Assembly (NCBI RefSeq): GCF_900188405.1
Contig: NZ_FZOF01000005.1
Span: 372,001 to 436,000, forward strand
Source of the DNA: Actinacidiphila glaucinigra
GTDB lineage: Bacteria; Actinomycetota; Actinomycetes; Streptomycetales; Streptomycetaceae
Reading direction: 5' to 3'
Length of the DNA: 64,000 nt
In this document: in pieces, positions 26,324 through 34,799 of the stretch
Layout of the letters: each line of letters begins with the position of its first letter
How positions within the stretch are numbered: the stretch's first letter is position 1
The notes under the pieces: generated by a model
The model's input: the letters and a program-made list of their open reading frames with translations, nothing else
Database searches by the model: none
Told to the model about the DNA's origin: nothing
Made by a program: the position numbers and the translations under genes

Positions 26324-26394
26324 GCTCGGGGGCACGTTCAGGGCGGGCTCAGGAGCAGGCTCAGAGGCGGGCTCAGAGGCGGGCTCAGGGGCGG
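26324..26394. repeat. Imperfect 12-bp tandem repeat between the epimerase and LysR genes
   Basis: About six copies of a 12-bp unit (consensus GCTCAGAGGCGG) lie head to tail. The best three run from 26359 to 26394 and differ by one base. The last copy carries the stop codon of the epimerase gene, so the repeat supplies its C-terminal end. Slippage here could change the C-terminal tail of the epimerase. Confidence 0.75.
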
Positions 26395-27251
26395 GCGAGG
26401 TCGGCCGGCAGGTCGAACCGGGTGGGCCGCCAGCCCAGCTCCCGGCGGGCCCGGGCGCCGGTGAGCCGCTGGTCGAGGGCGAAGGCCTCGGCGATGGGGC
26501 CCATCCGCTCCTCGGCCTCCGCCTCCGTCAGGTGCCGGACCGCTCCGGGGCGGCCGATCGCCCGGCTCACCGCGTGGGCGATCTCCGCCTGGGTCGGGTG
26601 GAGATCCCCGACCCCGGCGTACACCGAGCCGGGCGCGGCGTTCAGGGCCAGTACGTACAGCTCGGCGAGGTCGTCGACGTGCACGGTCGACCAGTGGTTG
26701 GCGCCGTCGCCGACGCAGGGCACGGAGCCGGTCTCCCGGCCGGGGGCCGCGTAGAACATCTCGACGAGCCCGCCGAAGCGGCCGTGGACCAGGCCGGGCA
26801 TGACCACGACGGGCCGTTCCCCAGTCCCGGCCCGGGCCAGGACGCGCTTCTCGTTGTCCGTCCGCCAGGCGGTGATGCGGGGCGGCGACAGCGGGCCGTC
26901 CTCGTCGGCCACGCCGTCGGTGTCGCCGTAGACCCACACCCCGCCGGTGTGCACGTACGGGCGCGGCCCGGCGCCGTCCTGCAGCGCCTCGGCCGCCGCC
27001 CGGTCGACCTCGGCGGTGTCGGGACCGTAGTGCTGGCCCATGTGGATGACCCCGTCGGCGGCGCGTGCGGCGGCCCGCAGCACGTCCGTGTCGGTCAGGG
27101 CCCCCGGCACGGGTACGGCTCCGAGCCCGCGGACGGCCCGGACCGATTCCTCGCTGCGCGCGAGGGCCGCGACCTGGATCCCCCGGCGCACCAGGGCCTC
27201 GATGGCGGCCCGGCCGATGTAGCCGGAGCCTCCGGTGAGGAAGACCTTCAT
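26385..27251 (-). CDS. NAD(P)-dependent epimerase/dehydratase (extended SDR)
   Basis: The 288-residue extended short-chain dehydrogenase/reductase begins MKVFLTGGSGYIGRAAIEAL with the GxxGxxG cofactor motif. Later segments are HTGGVWVYGDTDGVADED with the SDR active-site region (the usual YxxxK is not obvious), RPVVVMPGLVHGRFGG, STVHVDDLAELYVLAL and ELGWRPTRFDLPADLARP. It probably uses NAD(P) to modify a sugar-nucleotide or small carbonyl substrate. Its C-terminus ends within a 12-bp tandem repeat. The start is ATG. The 103-bp gap upstream contains two inverted repeats. Confidence 0.85.
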   Translation of the reverse strand: MKVFLTGGSGYIGRAAIEALVRRGIQVAALARSEESVRAVRGLGAVPVPGALTDTDVLRAAARAADGVIHMGQHYGPDTAEVDRAAAEALQDGAGPRPYVHTGGVWVYGDTDGVADEDGPLSPPRITAWRTDNEKRVLARAGTGERPVVVMPGLVHGRFGGLVEMFYAAPGRETGSVPCVGDGANHWSTVHVDDLAELYVLALNAAPGSVYAGVGDLHPTQAEIAHAVSRAIGRPGAVRHLTEAEAEERMGPIAEAFALDQRLTGARARRELGWRPTRFDLPADLARP

Positions 27252-27269
27252 GACGCTCGCCCCTCTCGT

Positions 27270-27285
27270 GGTGTCCTGTGACACC
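27270..27285. promoter_or_regulatory. Inverted repeat upstream of the epimerase gene
   Basis: The repeat is GGTGTC, CTGT, GACACC (6-4-6, perfect), 18 bp upstream of the epimerase ATG. It could be an operator for the nearby LysR regulator (it contains a T-N-A type core) or part of a leader hairpin. Its position next to the start makes a regulatory role plausible, but there is no second copy in the window. Confidence 0.35.
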
Positions 27286-27338
27286 TCCGAGTCTTCGGGC
27301 CGGGCGGGCGCCGCGTCCAAGACCTGTTCCGCGCTCTG

Positions 27339-27357
27339 TGATACCCGCCGGGTATCA
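27339..27357. terminator. Perfect 9-1-9 palindrome at the stop of the Gfo/Idh/MocA gene
   Basis: TGATACCCG, C, CGGGTATCA forms a perfect 19-base palindrome spanning the stop codon of the Gfo/Idh/MocA gene. On the minus strand it could end transcription of the ROK/transporter operon. The one-base centre makes it a poor RNA hairpin, so a protein-binding site controlling the downstream epimerase gene is equally likely. Confidence 0.4.
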
Positions 27358-28227
27358 GCGCAGGGCGGCGTCGATGAGTTCCTGCAGGCGCAGTCCGCGG
27401 CGCGCGTCGAGCTCGCCCGCGCGGCCGGACCGGACGGCGGCGGCGAATTCGGCGCGCAGGACGGGCCAGCCCTCCTCGTGGTCGATGACGGAGGTGTCGT
27501 AGACGACCTCGCCGCCGGGGCCGAGGAGTTCGATCCGGGTGCGGGGCTTGGGCAGCCGGACGCTGCCGGAGAGGGAGGCCTGGCTGACCGCCCCGTTCTC
27601 GTGCTCGCAGGTGACCTCCACCCATCGCCGGGGGTCGCCGGTGGCGCGGATCGAGGTGATGGGGCCGACGGCCGCGTCGAGGAGGTCGATGAGGTGCGGG
27701 CCGAGGTCGAGCAGGGCACCCTGCTCCAGGCGCCAGCCCGTGGCGAACTCCCCGCCGAGGAAGGCCCCGTGCAGGTAGCAGGACCGGGCGCCGGTGACCT
27801 CGGCCTCCTGGGCCCGCCGCAGGAAGTCGCGGGTCTCGGCCTGGTAGCGCTTGGTCAGCACCATCTGGGAGACGACGCCGGCCTCCGCGACGGCGTCGGC
27901 GACCGCGCGTGCCGAGGCCAGGTCGGGGCCGAGCGGCTTCTCCAGCAGCAGGGCCTTGCCGGCCTTCGCGGCCCGTACGGCGAGTTCGGCCTGGACGGCG
28001 GGCGGCACGGCGAAGGCCACGGCCTCGCAGCGGTCGAAGAGTTCCTCCGGGCTGCCGGCCGTCACCGCGCCGTAGGTGTCGGCGATCTCGCGGGCGGCCT
28101 CGGTCCTGCGGGCCCAGACGGCGGTGAGCCGCGTCTCGGGTCCGGCGGCGAGGATCCGCGCGTGCATGGCGCGGGCCCAGGGGCCTGCGCCGATCAGTCC
28201 GACCTCGACGGGGGCGGGGGTGTTCAC
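27355..28227 (-). CDS. Gfo/Idh/MocA family oxidoreductase
   Basis: The 290-residue sugar dehydrogenase of the Gfo/Idh/MocA family has Rossmann start VGLIGAGPWARAMHARIL and catalytic EKP in AGKALLLEKPLGPDLA. Its C-terminal domain has EQGALLDLGPHLIDLLDAA with the active-site Asp and His. At 290 residues it is shorter than the usual 330-400, lacking part of the C-terminal extension. The start is GTG overlapping the ROK stop (GTGA), so it is the last gene of the ROK/permease operon. It may act on the same substrate as the medium-chain dehydrogenase of the divergent arm, at another step. Confidence 0.88.
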   Translation of the reverse strand: MNTPAPVEVGLIGAGPWARAMHARILAAGPETRLTAVWARRTEAAREIADTYGAVTAGSPEELFDRCEAVAFAVPPAVQAELAVRAAKAGKALLLEKPLGPDLASARAVADAVAEAGVVSQMVLTKRYQAETRDFLRRAQEAEVTGARSCYLHGAFLGGEFATGWRLEQGALLDLGPHLIDLLDAAVGPITSIRATGDPRRWVEVTCEHENGAVSQASLSGSVRLPKPRTRIELLGPGGEVVYDTSVIDHEEGWPVLRAEFAAAVRSGRAGELDARRGLRLQELIDAALR

Positions 28228-29438
28228 GGTTGTGCTCCAGGGTCGGTTGGGGCCGCGGCGGCCAGCCGTTCGTTGGCCTGGTCCGGGGCGTAGAGGTGCT
28301 CGACCACCATGGCGGTGGCGCCGGCGAGCGCGGCGCGGTCACCGAGGCGGGAGGTCACGACCTGCAGGTTGCGCGTGGCCCGGGGCAGCGCGCGCTGGTA
28401 GAGCAGTTCGCGCACCCCGGTGACGAAATGGGTCTCGGCGAGGTCCCCGGCGATCATCAGGACACCGGGGTTGAGCAGGGTCACGACCGTGACCAGCACC
28501 TCGCCGCAGCGCCTGCCGGCCTCGCGGGCCAGGCGCACCGCGTCGGGATGGCCGGCGTCGAGGTGCTCCCGCACCTGCGCGGCGGAGCCGGCCGGCACGC
28601 CGAGGGCGCTGAGCTGCCCGGCCAGCGCGCGGCCGCTGGCGACGGCCGCGAGGCAGCCGTGGGACCCGCACATGCACAGCGCGTCGGACGCGTCGTGCAG
28701 GCGGATGTGCCCGAGGTCGCCGGCGCCGCCGTCGATCCCGCGGAAGGCGGTGCCGTCGATGACGACGCCCGCGCCGATGCCGGTGGACACCTTGACCAGG
28801 ACGAAGGCCGAGCAGTCGCGCCAGGAGTCGCGCTGCTCTCCCAGGGCCATCAGGTTGGCGTCGTTGTCGACGAGGACCGGCACCGAGGCGGGCAGTCCGG
28901 CGTGGCGGGCGAGCGCCTCCTGCATCCGGGCCGGCACGGGGTACCCGTCCCAGCCCGGCATGATCGGCGGCCGGACCACCACGCCGGTGGTCCAGTCGAC
29001 GGGACCGGGCACCGACAGGCCGACGCCGCACACCTTGGCCGCCGGGACGCCGGCGGCGACGACGAGCTTGGCGAACCACCGGCCGAGTTCGTCCAGCACC
29101 CGGTCCGGGCCCTGGTCGAGCAGCAACTCGCCGGTGTGCTCGGCGAGTACCCGCCCGGACAGGTCCAGCACCGCGGCGCGGGCGCTGGTGGTGTCCAGGT
29201 CGGCGGCGAGCACGGCGGCGTGCCCGGAGTCGAACTGCAGGTGGGTGGAGGGCCGTCCGCCGGTGGACTGCCCGCCGGGTACGGTGCGCAGCCAGCCCGC
29301 GGCGAAGAGCTGGTCCAGCCGCTGCCCGACGGTGGAGCGGGACAGGCCCGTCACGCGCTGGAGTTCCCCACGGGTGGTCGCCTGCCCGGTCCTGATCAGT
29401 TCCAGCAGGTGTCCGGCGGTGCTCCAGGGCGTAGCCAT
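28224..29438 (-). CDS. ROK family transcriptional regulator in the second sugar locus
   Basis: The 404-residue protein has an N-terminal winged helix (STAGHLLELIRTGQATTRGELQ, then VTGLSRSTVGQRLDQLFAAGWL) and a ROK domain (VLAADLDTTSARAAVLDL, GVGLSVPGPVDWTTGVVV, VLVDNDANLMALGEQ). The cysteine motif CMCGSHGCLAAV differs from the usual by an Ala after GCL. The ATG is preceded by GAGGGGGAG; an alternative ATG ten codons upstream has no ribosome site. It lies between the permease genes and the Gfo/Idh/MocA gene, and probably represses both arms of the divergent locus. Confidence 0.9.
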   Translation of the reverse strand: MATPWSTAGHLLELIRTGQATTRGELQRVTGLSRSTVGQRLDQLFAAGWLRTVPGGQSTGGRPSTHLQFDSGHAAVLAADLDTTSARAAVLDLSGRVLAEHTGELLLDQGPDRVLDELGRWFAKLVVAAGVPAAKVCGVGLSVPGPVDWTTGVVVRPPIMPGWDGYPVPARMQEALARHAGLPASVPVLVDNDANLMALGEQRDSWRDCSAFVLVKVSTGIGAGVVIDGTAFRGIDGGAGDLGHIRLHDASDALCMCGSHGCLAAVASGRALAGQLSALGVPAGSAAQVREHLDAGHPDAVRLAREAGRRCGEVLVTVVTLLNPGVLMIAGDLAETHFVTGVRELLYQRALPRATRNLQVVTSRLGDRAALAGATAMVVEHLYAPDQANERLAAAAPTDPGAQP

Positions 29439-29473
29439 CCGTGCTCGCTCCCCCTCGTGTCGGGCCATGGTGC

Positions 29474-30343
29474 TCAGCTCTTGTCCGCGCCGCTGGTCAG
29501 GCCCTCGGTGAGGAGCCGTTCGGCCGCGTAGAAAAGGAGTACCACGGGAATCGTCAGGACGACGGAGCCTGCCATGAGGACGGTCTTCGGCACCTCGATG
29601 CCGTTGGCGAGCTGCTGCAGCCCCAGGGACACCGTCCACTTGTCCGGATCGGCGGCGAGGAACAGCAGCGCGAAGAGGAACTCGTTCCAGGCGATCATGA
29701 AGACATACAGCCCGGTGGCCATCAACGAGGGTGCGGCCAGCGGCAGTACGACCTTGCGCACGGTCTGCAGCCGTGAGGCGCCGTCGAGGGCGGCGGCCTC
29801 CTCGATGCTCTCCGGGATGGTGATGAAGTAGTTCTTGAGCATGTAGATGGACACCGGCACGGTCTGCGCGATGTAGACGATCGCGAGGCCGAACAGGCTG
29901 CCCTGCAGGCCGATCCGGGCGAAGACGACGAACAGCGGCACAGCGAGCAGCGTCGCCGGGAAGAGGTAGACGGCCAGGAACAGCGCGCTGACCTGCCGCC
30001 CGCCGAGGAACCTCAGCCGGGTGATCGCGTAGGCGCCGGGGACGGAGACCAGCAGGGTCAGCAGCATGGAGCCGAGCGCCACCAGGGCGGAGTTGCCGAG
30101 CATCCGCAAGAAGCCCTGGCCGCCGTCGTCCACCGACTTGAGGACGGTGCGGTAGGTGTCGAGGGTGAACTCGGAGGTGCCGACCCACAGCTTGCCGGGG
30201 TCGAGCAGCAGCTGGTCGATCGGCTTCACCGAGAGCAGCAGCATGTAGTAGAAGGGGAAGATCGTGATGACCGCGAGTCCGGCGATCACCACCCAGCGAA
30301 GGACCCCGAAGGTGCGGTCCTCGATCTGTGCGCGACTGGCCAT
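29474..30343 (-). CDS. Carbohydrate ABC transporter permease (MalG family)
   Basis: The 289-residue membrane protein has six predicted helices (first WVVIAGLAVITIFPFYYMLLLS). The MalG-type EAA loop is NYFITIPESIEEAAALDGAS, followed by VVLPLAAPSLMATGLYVFMIAWNEFLFALLFL. The EAA motif contacts the ATPase subunit. No ATPase is encoded in the locus, so a shared ATPase such as MsiK is likely, as is usual in Streptomyces. The start is the ATG whose A overlaps the upstream permease stop. Confidence 0.93.
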   Translation of the reverse strand: MASRAQIEDRTFGVLRWVVIAGLAVITIFPFYYMLLLSVKPIDQLLLDPGKLWVGTSEFTLDTYRTVLKSVDDGGQGFLRMLGNSALVALGSMLLTLLVSVPGAYAITRLRFLGGRQVSALFLAVYLFPATLLAVPLFVVFARIGLQGSLFGLAIVYIAQTVPVSIYMLKNYFITIPESIEEAAALDGASRLQTVRKVVLPLAAPSLMATGLYVFMIAWNEFLFALLFLAADPDKWTVSLGLQQLANGIEVPKTVLMAGSVVLTIPVVLLFYAAERLLTEGLTSGADKS

Positions 30344-31350
30344 CACGCCTCCTCCTGAACCTTCTTGGCGAAGAACTTGAAGTAGATGCCGAGCAGCACG
30401 GCGAGGATCGCGGCGAGGACGAGGGCCTGGGCCGCGGCCGCGCCCACGTCGTAGCGGGCCGTGAGGAAGTCGTAGACGCGCACCGCGACCACGTCGGTGC
30501 CCGAGCCGCCGCCGGTGAGCAGGTAGATGTCGTCGAACTTGTTGAAGGTGAGGATGAAGCGCAGCACCGACAGCAGGGCGATGACCGGCATCAGCTGGGG
30601 CAGCAGGATGTGGCGGAACCGCTGGGTGAGGGTGGCACCGTCGACCACGGCGGCCTCCTCCAGTCCCTCCGGGACGGCCTGCAGCCGGGCCATCAGGAAG
30701 AGGAAGGCGAAGGGGAAGTAGCGCCAGGTCTCGAAGGCGATCACGGTGAGCAGGGCGAGCGGCACGTGGACGTGCCAGCCGAGCAGGGATATCTCCTGGG
30801 ACCTGGTGGACAGGAAGGCGACCGGCTCGTCCCAGCCGAACAGCTTGGTGCCCACCTCGTTGACGACGCCGAACTGCGGGCTGAGCGCGATCTCCCAGAC
30901 GAAGGTCACGGCGACGACGGGGGCCACGTAGGGCAGCAGCATGGTGCCGCGCAGCAGCGCCCGGCCGCGGAAGGGGCGGCGCAGCGCGAGCGCCGCGATC
31001 AGGCCGAGGACGATGGAGCCGGCGGTGGCGCCGACGGTGTAGACCAGGGTGGTCCACAGGGAGGTCCAGAAGCCGGGCGAGGTGAAGACCTCGCTGAAGT
31101 TGCTCCACGTCCAGTTGGACAGGAAGCCCATGCCCTGGATGTCGACCAGCCGGGCGTGCTGGAAGGCCAGCAGGACGGTCCAGGCGATCGGCAGGACCAC
31201 GACGACCAGGACCACCAGCAGGGTGGGCGAGACGAAGGCGAGTCCGGCCCGGTTCTCCCGCTGGGCCAGGGTCAGCGGGCGCTGGGACCTGGTGTTCGCG
31301 GTGTCCGCCTCCGGCGTTCTCCGCTGCTGTGTGCTCTGTGCGGTGCTCAT
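30343..31350 (-). CDS. Carbohydrate ABC transporter permease (MalF family)
   Basis: The 335-residue membrane protein opens with a polar N-terminus of about 35 residues, then LAFVSPTLLVVLVVVVLPIAW. It carries the MalF-type EAA loop LQAVPEGLEEAAVVDGAT, then FRHILLPQLMPVIALLSVLRFILTFNKFDDIYLLTGGG. It pairs with the MalG-type permease. ATG is preferred over the GTG one codon earlier because AAGGAAG is then properly spaced. It follows the binding-protein gene by 34 bp, in the order expected for a MalEFG-like importer. Confidence 0.93.
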   Translation of the reverse strand: MSTAQSTQQRRTPEADTANTRSQRPLTLAQRENRAGLAFVSPTLLVVLVVVVLPIAWTVLLAFQHARLVDIQGMGFLSNWTWSNFSEVFTSPGFWTSLWTTLVYTVGATAGSIVLGLIAALALRRPFRGRALLRGTMLLPYVAPVVAVTFVWEIALSPQFGVVNEVGTKLFGWDEPVAFLSTRSQEISLLGWHVHVPLALLTVIAFETWRYFPFAFLFLMARLQAVPEGLEEAAVVDGATLTQRFRHILLPQLMPVIALLSVLRFILTFNKFDDIYLLTGGGSGTDVVAVRVYDFLTARYDVGAAAAQALVLAAILAVLLGIYFKFFAKKVQEEA

Positions 31351-31384
31351 CACTGCTTCCTTGAAGGACGAGGCCGGGGGCGGC

Positions 31385-32785
31385 TCACTGGAGGGACTTC
31401 TGCAGGGACGCGACTTCCTCGTCGGCCTCCTCGGCCGCCTCCTGGGGGGAGGTCTGGCCGGTGGTCATGTCGCCCACCGCCTTGGGGATGGGCAGTTCGC
31501 CGATGGTGGCGCCGACGAGTGCGCCCTGGCCCTGGGTGATGCCCCAGCGCTTCATGTTGCTGACCCCGGCCGCGAGTTCGTCGAGCAGCTGCGGGGAGAA
31601 GACCTCTTCCATGGACTTCTTGGTGTCCACGCCCATGTCGCTGGCCCGCCAGGCCTTGAGGTACTTCTGCGGGTCGTCGGCGGTTCCGGCCCGGACCGGG
31701 ATCTTGCCCTCGGGGGCCATGCCGAACCAGCCCTGGTAGCCGTCGCCCATCATGTACTCGATGAACTTCTCCGAGGCCGCGGTCTCCGCGGTCTTGGTCA
31801 CCACCCAGGAGGAGATCTCGCCGAACTGGGCGGGCTTGGCGGCGTCGGGACCGCTCAGCGCCGTGACGATCCCGCTGTTGTCGGAGAGGTACTGCGGGTC
31901 CTTCTTGCACTGGGCGCAGCTGGGCAGCGCGTCGCCTCGCAGGCCGGCCAGCTCGTCGAGGAGGAAGGTGGACCAGACGATCATGGAGGAGCGGCCGGCG
32001 AAGTAGACGGCCCGGGTGGTGTCCACGGTCTGGGTGCCGGGGGCGCCGTAGTCGCCGGCGAGCCTGTCGTAGGCGTCGAAGGCGCGGTCGCACTGCGGGC
32101 TGTCGAGGGTGACGTCGCCCTTGGCGTCGGCGAGTTCGCAGCCGTTGGCGAGGGCGAGGTCCTCGAAGCTCTGCTGGGTGAAGACGTCACTGGGGTCGGT
32201 GGAGAGCGAGATGCCGCTGGTGCCGCCGCTGTTGAGCTTCCGCGCGGCCTTGAGCATCGCGTCGTAGCTGTCGGGTGCGGCGAGACCCGCCTTGGCGAAG
32301 AGGTCCTTGCGGTAGACGAGGATCTGCATCCAGGCGTCGCTGGGCACGCCGAGGCGCGTGGCGCCGTCGCCGGTCAGCTTGAGGGCGTTGCCGTTGAAGG
32401 TACCGGACCCCAGATCGTCGACGATCTTCTTCGTGGCGTCGGTGTTCAGCAGGCCGTTGCTGTACATCTGCCAGACCGGCGCGAGGGGTATGCCCCCGAT
32501 GACGTCGGGAAGGGTGCCCGCGGCGGCGGCCGACATGATCAGCTGCGGCAGCTGGCCCTCGTCGACCCCGACCAGGTTCACCTTGACCCCGGACTCCTTC
32601 TCGAAGGCGGCGACGGTCTTCTTCGTCGCCTCCACGCGGTCGGTGAGGTTCTCCAGGCTCCAGACGGTGATCTTGTTGTCGGGTTTCCCATTGTCCTGCG
32701 CCGCGCAGCCGGACATCACCCCGATTCCCACTGCGGCGGCCAAGCCGCTCGCCAGCGCCCTCGACCGTCGGGACCACATGCGCAT
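31385..32785 (-). CDS. Sugar ABC transporter substrate-binding lipoprotein (family 1)
   Basis: The 466-residue lipoprotein has a positively charged N-terminus (MRMWSRRSRALASGLAAAVG) ending in the lipobox GVMSGC with Cys27. The mature binding protein contains ITVWSLENLTDRVEATKKTV, AAAAGTLPDVIGGIPLAPVW, VPSDAWMQILVYRKDLFAKAG and GYQGWFGMAPEGKIPVR. A hydrophilic Glu/Ala-rich tail ends the protein. It should deliver an oligosaccharide or glycoside to the two permeases. The ATG has GAGGACGG seven bases upstream; the TTG one codon before is less likely. Confidence 0.93.
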   Translation of the reverse strand: MRMWSRRSRALASGLAAAVGIGVMSGCAAQDNGKPDNKITVWSLENLTDRVEATKKTVAAFEKESGVKVNLVGVDEGQLPQLIMSAAAAGTLPDVIGGIPLAPVWQMYSNGLLNTDATKKIVDDLGSGTFNGNALKLTGDGATRLGVPSDAWMQILVYRKDLFAKAGLAAPDSYDAMLKAARKLNSGGTSGISLSTDPSDVFTQQSFEDLALANGCELADAKGDVTLDSPQCDRAFDAYDRLAGDYGAPGTQTVDTTRAVYFAGRSSMIVWSTFLLDELAGLRGDALPSCAQCKKDPQYLSDNSGIVTALSGPDAAKPAQFGEISSWVVTKTAETAASEKFIEYMMGDGYQGWFGMAPEGKIPVRAGTADDPQKYLKAWRASDMGVDTKKSMEEVFSPQLLDELAAGVSNMKRWGITQGQGALVGATIGELPIPKAVGDMTTGQTSPQEAAEEADEEVASLQKSLQ

Positions 32786-32844
32786 CAACCGTCCTCATCG
32801 TCAGCCTTGCGTTACGTACGCGTTGCATCAGAGCACCACTTTTG

Positions 32845-32876
32845 CTTGTTGACAAGACTTAAGTCTCGGATATCTT
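32845..32876. promoter_or_regulatory. Divergent promoter-operator of the second sugar locus
   Basis: On the plus strand a TTGACA -35 (32849-32854) and TATCTT -10 (32871-32876) are separated by 16 bp. Two palindromes overlap it: CTTGT-TG-ACAAG (32845-32856) over the -35, and AGACTTAAGTCT, a perfect 12-bp palindrome (32855-32866), in the spacer. A bound repressor would block RNA polymerase directly. The ROK regulator encoded nearby is the obvious candidate. The promoter drives the dehydrogenase arm, and the binding-protein arm starts 60 bp away on the other strand. Confidence 0.65.
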
Positions 32877-32937
32877 CGACGTAAGTCAGCCTTCGATGGC
32901 TGAACGGACCGCATAACCGATCTTTCCGGAGTCCCCT

Positions 32938-33984
32938 GTGGAACGCGTAGTCCAGTTCACCGGCCCCCGTCAGGTGGAGGTCGCCCCGAGCGAGTCAGTC
33001 CCTCTGCCCCCTGGCCATCTGCGCGTGCGAACCCGCTACTCCGGCATCTCCGCGGGCACCGAACTGACCGCGTACCGCGGCACCAACCCGTACCTGACCC
33101 GCACCTGGGACCCGGAGGCCCGTCTGTTCCGCGACGGCGCGGCGGGCATCGAGTACCCCGTGGCCGGCTGGGGGTACTCCGAGGTCGGCGAGGTGACGGA
33201 AGTCTCACCCGAACTTACGGACGTACCGGGCATGCCCGCCGTCGGCGACCTCGTCTGGGGCATCTGGGGCCACCGCAGCGAGGGCGTCGTGCCTGCCGAG
33301 CGCATGGTCGGGCACGTGCTCCCGGCCGGTCTGGAGCCGCTGGCCGGCGCCTTCGCCCGCGTCGGCGCGATCGCGTACAACGCCGTCCTCGGCGCCGACG
33401 TCCACCTCGGCGAGGACGTCGCCGTCTTCGGCCAGGGCGTCATCGGACTGCTCACCACGCGCCTCGCCCAGTTGAACGGCGCCCGCGTCACCGCCGTCGA
33501 CGCGCTCGACGTCCGCCTCGCCAAGGCCGCCGAGTACGGCGCGACCACCACGCTCAACGCCCGCACGGACGCGGTCGCCGAACGCATCCGCGCCGCCACC
33601 GACGGCCGCGGCGCGGACGTCGCCATCGAGATCAGCGGCGCCTACCCGGCCCTGCACGACGCCCTGCGCTCGGTCGCGGTCGGCGGCCGGGTCGTGGCCT
33701 CCGGCTTCTACCAGGGCGACGGCGTGGGCCTGCGGCTCGGCGACGAGTTCCACCACAACCGCGTCCAGCTGATCTGCTCCCAGATCGGCGGGGTCCCGCC
33801 GCAGCTCAGCGGGCGCTGGACCGTCGAGCGCCTGCAGCAGACCTTCCTGCGGCTGGTCGCCGAGGGCCGCGTCGACGTGCGGTCCCTCGTCAGTCATGTC
33901 GTCCCGGTCGCCGACGCGGCCGAAGCCTATGTCCTGCTGGATGAGCGTCCCGCCGACGCGCTCCAGGTCGTCCTGGAGTTCTGA
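32938..33984 (+). CDS. Medium-chain zinc-binding dehydrogenase
   Basis: The 348-residue MDR-family protein has N-terminal GroES-like core YSGISAGTELTAYRG and Rossmann motif AVFGQGVIGLLTTRLAQL. Cofactor-domain segments follow (ARVTAVDALDVRLAKAAEYG, GGRVVASGFYQGDGVGLRL). The usual catalytic zinc Cys after the GI(S/C) turn appears replaced: the visible stretch is SAGTELTAY with no Cys-His pair, so it may be zinc-free or use other ligands. The GTG start has GGAG upstream and lies about 60 bp after the -10. It is the first gene of the catabolic arm and probably oxidises a sugar or polyol. Confidence 0.86.
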   Translation: MERVVQFTGPRQVEVAPSESVPLPPGHLRVRTRYSGISAGTELTAYRGTNPYLTRTWDPEARLFRDGAAGIEYPVAGWGYSEVGEVTEVSPELTDVPGMPAVGDLVWGIWGHRSEGVVPAERMVGHVLPAGLEPLAGAFARVGAIAYNAVLGADVHLGEDVAVFGQGVIGLLTTRLAQLNGARVTAVDALDVRLAKAAEYGATTTLNARTDAVAERIRAATDGRGADVAIEISGAYPALHDALRSVAVGGRVVASGFYQGDGVGLRLGDEFHHNRVQLICSQIGGVPPQLSGRWTVERLQQTFLRLVAEGRVDVRSLVSHVVPVADAAEAYVLLDERPADALQVVLEF

Positions 33985-33998
33985 GAGGCCCCTCGATC

Positions 33999-34799
33999 AT
34001 GTTCAAGACCGCTTGCCAGGAACAGCTGCTGCCCGGTGACTCCCTCCAGCAGAAGTGGGAGTTCGCCCGGGAGGCCGGCTACGACGCCATCGAACTGCGC
34101 GGGAAGGGCGACTTCCACTTCCGCGACCGGCTCCCCGAGCTGCGCAGGGCCCAGGCCGACGGAGTCGTCATGCCGACCGTCTGCGTCGACATGCTGCACT
34201 TCTTCGGCGCCTTCGACCCCGACCTGCGCCGTGACGCCGTGGCGCAGATGAAGTCGCAGCTCAGCATCATCGCCGAACTCGGCGGGCTGGGCGCCCAGAC
34301 ACCCGCCTCGTACGGCATGTTCTCCCGCCGGCTGCCGCCCTTCGAGCCGCCGCGCAGCGAGGAGGAGGACCGCGAGGTGCTCCTGAAGGGACTGACGGAA
34401 CTGGGCGAGCACGCCCGCGCCGAGGGTGTCACGCTCTTCCTGGAGCCCCTCAACCGCTACGAGGACCACATGGTCAACCGGCTGGAGCAGGCCGCCGAGC
34501 TGATCCGCACCGTGGGTCTGGACTCGGTGCGCATCGGGATCGACAGCTACCACATGAACATCGAGGAGACCGATCCGGCGGCGGCCGTGCTGGCCGTGGC
34601 ACCGCTGATCGGCCACGCCCAGGTCAGCGACTCCAACCGCTTCCAGCCCGGCGCCGGCCACCTGGACTGGCCCGCCTGGCTCGGGGCGCTGGACGCCGCC
34701 GGGTACGACGGCTACCTCGCCGCCGAGTGCCGTCTCACGGGTGACCCCGTCGACGCCGTGCGCTCCGTCCCCGCCTTCCTGCACCGGGCCGCCGGATGA
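33999..34799 (+). CDS. TIM-barrel sugar isomerase/epimerase
   Basis: The 266-residue protein of the xylose-isomerase-like/ketose 3-epimerase family has metal-site and substrate-site segments FLEPLNRYEDHM (Glu), IGIDSYHMNIEE (Asp/His), QVSDSNRFQPGAGHLDW (Asp/Arg/His) and LAAECRLTG (Glu). These resemble tagatose/allulose 3-epimerases and hydroxypyruvate isomerases. It is 14 bp downstream of the dehydrogenase gene and its stop overlaps the next gene's ATG (ATGA). It may interconvert a keto-sugar formed by the dehydrogenase. Confidence 0.9.
   Translation: MFKTACQEQLLPGDSLQQKWEFAREAGYDAIELRGKGDFHFRDRLPELRRAQADGVVMPTVCVDMLHFFGAFDPDLRRDAVAQMKSQLSIIAELGGLGAQTPASYGMFSRRLPPFEPPRSEEEDREVLLKGLTELGEHARAEGVTLFLEPLNRYEDHMVNRLEQAAELIRTVGLDSVRIGIDSYHMNIEETDPAAAVLAVAPLIGHAQVSDSNRFQPGAGHLDWPAWLGALDAAGYDGYLAAECRLTGDPVDAVRSVPAFLHRAAG

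Noticed and set aside
26324..26394. Tandem repeats as a CRISPR array
   Set aside because: The units are 12 bp with no spacers and no cas genes nearby.
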